NCBI GenBank assembly: GCA_021432605.1 | Contig: MU271156.1 | Span: forward strand, 62,001-126,000 | Direction: 5' to 3' | Source of the DNA: Coniochaeta sp. PMI_546 | Lineage: Eukaryota > Ascomycota > Sordariomycetes > Coniochaetales > Coniochaetaceae | DNA length: 64,000 bases | Part shown: in pieces, positions 56,529-64,000 of the stretch | How positions within the stretch are numbered: the first letter of the stretch is position 1 | Layout: each line of letters begins with the position of its first letter | Position numbers and translations under genes: made by a program | The notes under the pieces: generated by a model | Told to the model about the DNA's origin: nothing | The model's input: the letters and a program-made list of their open reading frames with translations, nothing else | The model's database searches: none

Positions 56529-58196
56529 GACTAGGTCCATTGGGTTCACGGCACATGTTCATTGCCGCTGGATTACGTTTATAGGTGTCTTGGTTTATGG
56601 GCTGGAGAGAAAGGCGAGACTGGTGCTTTGCCTGCTGTTGTTCTCTTACTTGTTGGGATACCTATTTTGTTACATGGTCGCGCGAGAGAATAGGACCGGT
56701 TTCCGAATCCATGCTTCCTGCCTGCTCTTGAAGCTTGTTTCCTTAGAAAGTTTTTGCCGGCGCCGCAGAGGTGGTCTAGCTGGGGAAACGGATCCGGTGC
56801 AGTTCATACCGGAGCATAACTCATGCGGGTCATATGCCGGCTGAATACCGGGGTCGATCGACCTGCCTGGAACGGGTCGCTAGCGTTGCCGCTATTGAAT
56901 GGCCACGATGCATTGAGGTTACGCTGTATGGCTTCCATTTGAAGCTGGCGGACGACGGTGATGTCCTCATGAACAGATCAATCCCTTCGTAGAACGACCG
57001 CCATACATTCAAGGAGAGAGAGAGAGAAACAGCGCTCGTAAAGCTGACGATCTGACAGCTTCAGGAGCCACCTCTCATTTTCCAGGGTCCAACCATAAAA
57101 GCCACCTCGGAACGATGACATCCTTGTCGCCCGTAAAGGCAAAAGGTGGCCAGGGACCCTGGGCCGCAGAAACAAATAAGCCCCTCCCTCCGCTGCAGCC
57201 TCTTTTGACTCCCAGAATCTGCAGCCGTCGGAAGACACGGCAAGGGGGAATCTCGACCTACCTTATTACTTCTAGTGTATGTGTACACATATGTACGCCG
57301 ATTAAGGTTGTTAAGATGTCCCCGGACCAGCAGCGAGGCCAGGCTCTGGATGTTATTGGACGACTGGCCCGGCCTTAGCACACAGTATCATGACTACTCC
57401 TCTCCCCATGTTTCAATTCATCCATGAACTTTTCTTCTTCTTTGTGGGAGTGAGACACACTAATGTACCTACCTTATGGTAAAGTACTATGCAATATGTA
57501 TAGAGGGACATAGTACACAGACTTACACGTATACACTACTACTGAGGACACACACAGTATGCCAAGCCCGCTACCGCTTCCGTCTCGCCAGACTGGACTG
57601 ATTGAAGTCTTGGCAGGTCAACTTTACCCTCTTATTTGTCCGGATCCTTTCTTGTTTGCCTCCTTGCTACGCCGAGTCTTGGCGAAATGGCGGTCCCGTC
57701 GCATCTGGCCTCTTTCGGCTACTCTTGTCTCTGTCCCTCGTGATGGCATGGAAATATAGTGTCTTGCGGGGAGCTTGGATAGCTATGCACCGATCTTCTT
57801 GCCTAGGCAGTTAGTTTTATCCATTCTCTCTCTATCTCTCTCTTCCGTCCCTCCTTTTTCGCTCTTCACAAGAACAAGTGATTGCTGTCTGTCTGTCGTT
57901 GGTTTAGGTAGACGAGGTCTCTCAAGGTAATGACATTGCGAGGTGTGTTGCCGAAGTCCCTGTACCGCTGTCTGTCCTCCTTCACGGACCTCGTATCCAG
58001 TTCCGGGCCGACTTCGCCATTCCCGCCGGGCGAGTTTTTTGGATTAGACTCTTGCTGTATCTGTGTCTCCTCGACAGGTCCGTCTGACATCAGCTCTTCT
58101 CTCGCGATGCGCCAATAGTCCATTCCCTCGAGGCTTCTTCACCACTCTCCCCCGCACAGCGCTGCTCACGCGAGCAGCCACGGGCGCACCACCACC
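56529..58196. other. MAPKKK 3' flank and GH47 promoter/leader
   Basis: About 1.7 kb without a convincing gene. A 62-codon frame at 57930-58118, in the same phase as the downstream gene but closed by a stop 78 bases before its ATG, could be an upstream reading frame if the leader is that long. A CT-rich tract near 57826-57850 marks the probable leader. Confidence 0.45.
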
Positions 58197-61100
58197 ATGC
58201 CCCGTTTCAGGAGGTACCGCGTGTTCGTGGTATCTGCCTTCATCATCCTCGTCCTGCTGTTCCAAGTCGGTAGGAACGCAAATTGGGAGCCGTCTGCGTC
58301 ACTGCCGCAGAAGGCCAAGGGCGGCGACAAGAAGGAGACCAACATCAGACCACCCACGTACCAACCGCCTACGGACAAAGTCAAGCCCGCCGGTGACTCG
58401 GACTCGTACAGGGGCGCCACCCCTGACGACGAGCCGCAACGGCAGCCTCCTTCGAAGGAGCAGAACATCGAGATCCCCGTCTTGAAGGAGGAGTATGGCT
58501 ACAAGGACTATGCGATACCACCAGTCACCGCTGTCAAGACGGCCGCGGCAGCAGCGGCAGAGAACACGGGGGCTAAGTTCGAGAAACTCGGGACGACAAC
58601 TTCCAAAGCCGGCGCAGCAAAGGCTACAAAGGCCCCCGTCCTGATCGAATCCACAAACGACGGCGACGACGACGACACCTTCGCCACAAAGAAAGGCGCC
58701 AGCAAATCCTCACAAGCGCCGACTCCGGCCCCTACCACAGTCCACTGGCAAAAGCAATCCGAATTCTTCCCCGTCCCAACCGAGTCCCTCATCAAGCTGC
58801 CCACGGGCGAGCCGAAACACATACCCACGATCCAAGCCGCCTTCGCCCCCGAATCCGCCGCGGCCAAGGAGAAGCGCGAGCGGCGCCTGGCCAAGGTGAA
58901 GGCCGAGGCCGAGCGGGCGTGGGGCGGCTACAAGAAGTACGCCTGGACGCACGACGAGGTGCAGCCCGTGAGCAAGAAGCCGCGCGACCCGTTCTGCGGC
59001 TGGGCGGCCACGCTGGTGGACGCCCTCGACACGCTCTGGATCATGGACATGAGGGACGAGTTCGACGACGCCGTCAAGGCCGTGGCCGACATCGACTTCA
59101 CTACCACGCCCTACAGGAACGACATTCCCGTCTTCGAGACCATAATCCGGTACCTCGGCGGCCTGCTGGCGGCCTACGACGTGTCGGGGGGCCACAAGGG
59201 CCCCTACAAGATCCTGCTGGACAAGGCGCTCGAGCTGGCAGAGATACTGATGGGGGTGTTCGACACGCCCAACCGCATGCCGGTGCTGTACTACAACTGG
59301 AGGCCCGAGTACGCCAGCCAGCCGCACCGGGCCAGCCCGAGCTCGTCCGTGGCGGAGCTGGGGAGCATGAGCATGGAGTTCACGCGGCTGGCGCAGCTGA
59401 CGGGCGAGGACAGGTTCTACGACGCGGTGGCGCGGATCACGGACGCGTTCGAGGAGTGGCAGCGCAGGGGCACCGCGCTGGACGGCATCTTCCCGCAGAA
59501 CGTCGATGCCAGCGGGTGCAACCGGACGGCGCTGAATCTGAAGGTGGCGGAGGAGAAGAGTCGGGCGGCCAAGGAGCAGGCGAGGTTGGAGGCTGAGAAG
59601 GAAGAGGAGGAGAAGGTTGTGGGATACGTGCCTGAGGGTAGAGCTGCTGCTGCTGCTGGTGGGGAGGACGGGGAAAAGCATGGGAGCGAAGCCGGTTCCA
59701 AGTCGAGGTCTGCGACTGAGAAGTCTGGCAGTGCGGGGCCGGCGTTTGACTCACCCGGGCTGGCTCTCGAAAGGGAACAGGCCCGAGCGAAAGCAGACCA
59801 ACGCAAGCGCGGCATAAACGCCTCAACCACTGACCAAATCCCCGCCCTGGTAGGCCGAGACCCGCACGCGGGCAGCCGGTCGGCGCCCCTCAAGGCCGAC
59901 GGCGCGCTGGCAGAGTGGGACTGTCCGGCCCAAGGGCTGGTCAGCGGCGGGTACGGCTCGGACTCGTACAGCATGGGCGGCAGCCAGGACTCGGCGTACG
60001 AGTACTTCCCCAAGCAGTATTTGTTGTTGGGCGGGCTGGAGCCCAAGTACCGCACCATGCACGAGAAGACGGTCAAGGCCGTCAAGAAGTATCTGCTGTA
60101 CCGGCCCATGATCAAGGACGAGAGCCGGGATCTGCTGTTCTCGGCGAGGGCGTATAGCTATGGCGCGACGGATGATAGTCTCAGCTACGACTACGAGGTG
60201 ACGCATCTCACCTGCTTCCTGGGCGGCATGTTTGGCCTGGGCGGCAAGATCTTTGGGTCGGACGAGGATGTGGAGATAGGCAAGAAGCTGGCGGACGGGT
60301 GCGCGTGGGCGTACGAGATCATGCCGACGGGCATCATGCCCGAGAGCTCGGTGGTGATGCCGTGCAAGAGCATCGACAAGTGCGCGTGGAACGAGACGGC
60401 CTGGCACGAGAAGATGGACCCGAACCGCTCGTGGCGGGATGAGCAGATGGCGGATTATCTCGAGAGGCATAAGATCTGGAAGGAGGAGGTGAGGAATATC
60501 ACGGAGCAGGCGAAGCTGGAGAAGGAGAAGAGCGACAAGGTGGATGCTGCCGCCAGAGAGATTGAGGAGGAGAGGGAACTGAGGCCGGTAAATGACACGC
60601 TTCCTGGTAAGGGTGGACCGACGAATCTGAAAGTCGGAACTGCCTCTGGTGAAGGTGCGTATGATTTCGGGAGCGAGGACGACGGGGTATCGTCTGTGCA
60701 CAAGCGCAGTGCCGAAGACGCCAGCGACAGCATCCTGGAGAGAAATCGCAAGACGATGGAGGACAGCGAGATGATCAAGAAAGTCGGCGAGGAGCTCGAC
60801 TTCAACACTCCCACGAGTCACAGCACCGGTCATCACGACTATGAGGCCGCTGACAGCAGCCAGACCACTCTCACCGACGAACCCGACCTCCCACCCGAGC
60901 CGATCCCGCCGCAGACGCACGAGGAGTATGTTAAGGACCGTATCCGCAACGAACATCTCCCGCCTGGATTCATATCGCTGAACGACAAGCGGTATATCCT
61001 CCGGTACGTCTACTGCCCCCCCTTCCTTCTGTGTCATCCCCACTAACAAACTCTGCTCTGTAGCCCGGAAGCGATAGAATCAGTCTGGTACATGTACCGC

Positions 61101-61361
61101 ATAACCGGCGACCCGGTGTGGCAAGAGAAAGGGTGGCGCATGTTCGAGTCCGTGATAGCGGCCACGACGGTGTCCGCGGGCCACAGCGCCATCGACGACG
61201 TCTCGTCGACAAAGGCCGTTACCTTTACGGATAACATGGAGAGTTTCTGGCTGGCCGAGACGCTCAAGTACTTCTATCTGCTGTTTGCCACGCCAGACAC
61301 GATAAGTCTGGATGATTGGGTGCTCAATACGGAGGCGCATCCGTTCAGGCGGCCTCCTTAG
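58197..61361 (+). CDS. Class I alpha-1,2-mannosidase, GH47, long form
   Basis: Trims alpha-1,2-linked mannose from N-glycans in the ER/Golgi. Exons 58197-61003 and 61064-61361 (60-bp intron, GTACGT...TCTGTAG) give 1034 residues. [23 protein letters not shown] is a short basic head with one membrane helix, so a type II Golgi/ER protein; a Pro/Ser/Lys-rich stem runs to about 250. The catalytic domain starts at [20 protein letters not shown] (near 259) and includes [32 protein letters not shown] and, at the end, [20 protein letters not shown] with the Ca2+-binding Thr. Two long low-complexity inserts, about 445-565 and about 775-915, interrupt it and nearly double the usual GH47 length. The first insert has a coiled-coil part ([20 protein letters not shown]). 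Family membership is clear; whether it is a processing or ERAD-type enzyme is not. Confidence 0.9.
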
Positions 61362-62053
61362 CTGTTGTTATCTCCCTGACGCTGGGATGAGTGTTGGACT
61401 TGGACTCAAGAATGGGTATTAGACAGCGGTGTTTGGGCGCAAGGTATAACTTTGTTGTATTGGGTAGCGAATTTGACCCTGACTAACTTGATTATTGCCG
61501 TCTTGACTACGTACTTCGTGAAAACTGTCTTCAAAGGTGAAGGCTCATCGTCGTACCTTGAATCCTTTTCGACAAGAGTCTTCTAAACCTACTGACACCA
61601 CAAACACTTGACAGATCAGAATCGATTCTCTCTTCCCAAGTATATACGATATAGACAAAGACCAAACACAAAAATAGCATTAACTCCGGACCCTGATGCT
61701 GCTTGCTTGTCGACGGATGTGTCTGTTGGAGGAGATGCCCTTCCCAACACAGTCAAACAAAACATTGTATACATGAATCTCCCCCACATCCAGACAGACT
61801 TGGCTTCCAAAAAAACACACACACACATCCCTTCCTACGCGGCGTATCTGACCCGAGATCACGGCCTCGACCACCGCTTTCCCTTGCCCTCAACAAAGTC
61901 TATAGTTTGTCGTATCATTAACCCTCCCCAGTCCTTCATGATCTCGTGTCAAAACAGCCGTGAACTTTGCACAGCCTCCCCCAAAACCCCCCAGCTTTAC
62001 CCCTTCCAACCCCTCCTGTCATTCTTTTTCTCGTAACCAAGGAGAGCAAGGTG
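61362..62053. other. Convergent spacer between GH47 and FIG1
   Basis: About 690 bases between two convergent stops, holding both 3' UTRs. An A-rich then CA-repeat run (near 61808) and TC-rich stretches occur. No gene recognised. Confidence 0.5.
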
Positions 62054-63151
62054 CTAATCCATAATCTGCGCCAAAACCCTGATACTGAGAATCATCACCA
62101 GCAGCCCAATCGTAACGATGATCAGCAGCGTGAAGCTGAACCAGCCCATCACCATGGCGCTGGTGCCCACGCCGGACAGGACGCTCCCGTTCCCGAAGTC
62201 CTGGGCGATGATGCTCGCGGCCACGGAGGCGGTGTGCTGCCACAGGACGGAGACCAGGATGAAGATGCTGGCGATGAAGATGATGGCTAGCGCTATCTGC
62301 GACACGGGCCTGGAGGGGAAGGGCTTGACCTCGCGCTCCGAGCCCTCCGAGTCTTCCTCCTCGTGCCAACCGGGGAAGGTGGCCAGGAGGAGGAGGCAGA
62401 TGAAGGCGAAGATTATTGCTATGATTCTGTGGGAATTTGTCAGTATGAGTGAAGGATAAGAGAAAGATGAAAGAATAGCTAGAAGGTAGGGGGAATAGGC
62501 ATACATCAGGTATGGAAACACAATCATATCCTTAAACTGGCTCGCCAGCCATATCAGGTTGAGCGGGTCCTGGTCGACAGACACCTCGTTGGCCAGGGCC
62601 GTGGCATTGTTGCTGCACAGCCACGACCCTCCGTCCGGGTTGACGCAAATGCCAAAGTAGCCGACGCGCGCCTGGAGGTGGGCGCCGCCGACGATGTTGC
62701 TGATGGCCGTGTTGACGTTGTAGTCGACCTGTGCGGTGTCGGGCACAGCCGTGTAGTGTTCGTAGTAGATGGAGAGGAGGAAGATGTCGGGCATTAGCGG
62801 GGAGGAGGAGGAGCAGCCTGCTAGGAGTAGGGCTGAGACATCTTGTTAGTGAAGGGCTGGAGGAATGGGCGATGGTGGACAGTGTGGTAGAGGTCGCCTC
62901 ACATAGTAATATTATAGCCACTGCTATGAGGATCATCAACACGTGGTGATAGCCTAGGAAGGGTACCCATCCTGCAGAAGATGCGTTAGTAGACTGTCCC
63001 ATATGCCATGAACACATTCCTGTCGTGAGGGTGTATGGAATTAACCACATTCCAACTACCGGTCATGACAGGCCCATGGCACCAAGATACATCGGAGAAG
63101 GAGCATAATTAACGTACGGTACCACCCTAATTGAAATCTTTCACCGGCCAT
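62054..63151 (-). CDS. FIG1: Ca2+ regulator and membrane-fusion protein Fig1
   Basis: Claudin-like membrane protein of the low-affinity Ca2+ uptake system; in yeast it acts in mating projection growth and cell fusion. Four exons, 63151-63118, 62971-62903, 62832-62505 and 62426-62054, give 267 residues. The joined N-terminus reads MAGERFQLGWYRWVPFLGYH, then HVLMILIAVAIILLSLLLAG, the first membrane helix. The extracellular loop has the Fig1 signature GYFGICVNPDGGSWLC (G-x-x-G-x-C...C). Three further helices follow (IIAIIFAFICLLLLATFPGW, IALAIIFIASIFILVSVLW, GWFSFTLLIIVTIGLLVMIL), four in total. Intron 3 is 78 bp, a multiple of three, without an in-frame stop, so an unspliced reading stays open. 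The first two exons are very short (34 and 69 bases). Confidence 0.9.
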
Positions 63152-64000
63152 CTCTGTGTATCTTCTCCCGCTCTTCTTTTTGAACCGTTACTTGACCCCA
63201 GTCCCGTCCTCGGCCCTCGCGCGCCGGAGTTGACGGTCGGGTTGAGAAGGCGCTGGCCCTGCAGCGCTGGAATGTCGGGGTGGGACCTTTCTGGAGACGA
63301 AGATGCGGAGCTGTGGGAGAGGAATGCGGGACGGGTGCTCCCTTGTGAAGCTTGTCTCGTGGGATCTTGTCTCGGTTGTGATCGATCGTGGTGGGTTTCA
63401 GGAACGACGGACGGCTCTAGAAGAGGATGGTTAAGTGATCACCTAACAGCGTCACAAGTTTGATGATGTAGGTAGGTTTAGGGGAGTCACCCGCGTAAGT
63501 AAATCTTGCTAGTGATGCTTGGAGTTGACAGCAGTGAACTGCAAAGATAGCTCGATGTAAGTAATGGCGATGGTGTTGAAGCTAGGAATGCAAGAACGTA
63601 CTCATGGGTTAACCGCTGATGGGTGGTGGATATGGAGTATGTGAGAGAGAAAAGGCTAGAACGGGGAATCTGTATGCAGTACAATTGGACCCGACCTCCT
63701 TTGGTGTGTCTCGAGATGATGCGTGGTGCCAGGCGTGGTCTGGTCACCCAGCCACCGGTATTATTTACTTTGGTGGTGGTTGACCGGGCAGCAAGAGTCG
63801 CTAATTGGCAGCAGGGGTCTCTTAGAGCTGGGCGCTAGAGTTTCAGTGGGCTTGCAAGTTGCGGCCAGAACAATGCCCCGCTATCGAGTCCACTGTCCAG
63901 CTGGTGGGCGCCTGAAAACGAGGCTGGACCCCTGCAACGGGTGACGTACACGTACTGTACCCATTGGACTAGGCACGCCGTTGCAATCCATCGCTTCCCT
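63152..64000. other. FIG1 promoter region, nothing further recognised
   Basis: About 850 bases up to the window edge. Short frames only. No gene or element can be named; a gene starting beyond 64000 cannot be excluded. Confidence 0.4.

Noticed and set aside
1-64000. Transposons, virus-like elements or CRISPR arrays
   Set aside because: I saw no terminal repeats with a transposase or reverse-transcriptase frame, no integrase or capsid motif, and no spacer-repeat array. The retropepsin-like gene at 43995 has no such neighbours and looks like a host gene.

Overview
This is nuclear DNA of a filamentous ascomycete (Pezizomycotina, most likely Sordariomycetes). The evidence is short 53-186 bp introns with GTRNGT donors and CTAAC/CTGAC-type branch sites, alternating gene strands with no operons, and fungal-specific families: GH93 and GH28 secreted enzymes, a DUF6594-type protein, Fig1, a Bck1-type MAPKKK, a fungal sterylglucosidase and the 21.3 kDa complex I subunit. 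I rebuilt exon structures by hand for 18 protein genes, found two tRNA-Lys(CTT) genes, and saw at least one decayed host gene. I saw no intact transposon, virus-like element or CRISPR array.

Layout. 1-13 kb: LST7/folliculin homologue (+, with a four-codon first exon), proteasome ATPase RPT3 (-), a small conserved fungal protein (+), a frame-broken relic (-), and a conserved fungal protein of unknown function (-). 13-16 kb: gene-poor. 16-19 kb: two tRNA-Lys genes with identical sequence in inverted orientation flank an HSL-type esterase; an 8-bp minisatellite holding a 10-N assembly gap lies beside the first. 19-26 kb: endopolygalacturonase (-) and a UBP2-type deubiquitinase (-). 27-28 kb: complex I 21.3 kDa subunit (+), then about 1 kb of degenerate repeats.

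29-38 kb is a genome-maintenance block: MSH2 (-) and TRM10 (+) share a 464-bp divergent promoter, a GH93 exo-arabinanase (-) converges on TRM10, and the DNA primase small subunit (-) follows. MSH2 and PRI1 each carry ACGCGT (the MluI cell-cycle box) about 150 bp upstream of the start codon. 38-46 kb looks accessory: a secreted Ser/Thr-rich protein (+), a thioesterase-like protein (-), a DUF6594-type membrane protein (-), and an unusual protein that joins a short Hsp70-like phosphate-loop segment to two retropepsin-like domains (+). 46-64 kb is largely cell-surface biology: GH5_12-type sterylglucosidase (+), the cell-wall-integrity MAPKKK (+), an oversized GH47 alpha-mannosidase (+) and the claudin-like Ca2+ regulator Fig1 (-).

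The most unusual item is the Hsp70-fragment/tandem retropepsin protein at 43995-45662. Other points are a possible two-start (mitochondrial versus cytosolic/nuclear) TRM10, the paired MCB sites, the inverted tRNA pair, an 18-bp perfect palindrome in the RPT3 promoter region, and the relic at 8.97-9.66 kb. All exon joins were made by eye from splice signals and reading frame; none was tested against RNA or database searches.
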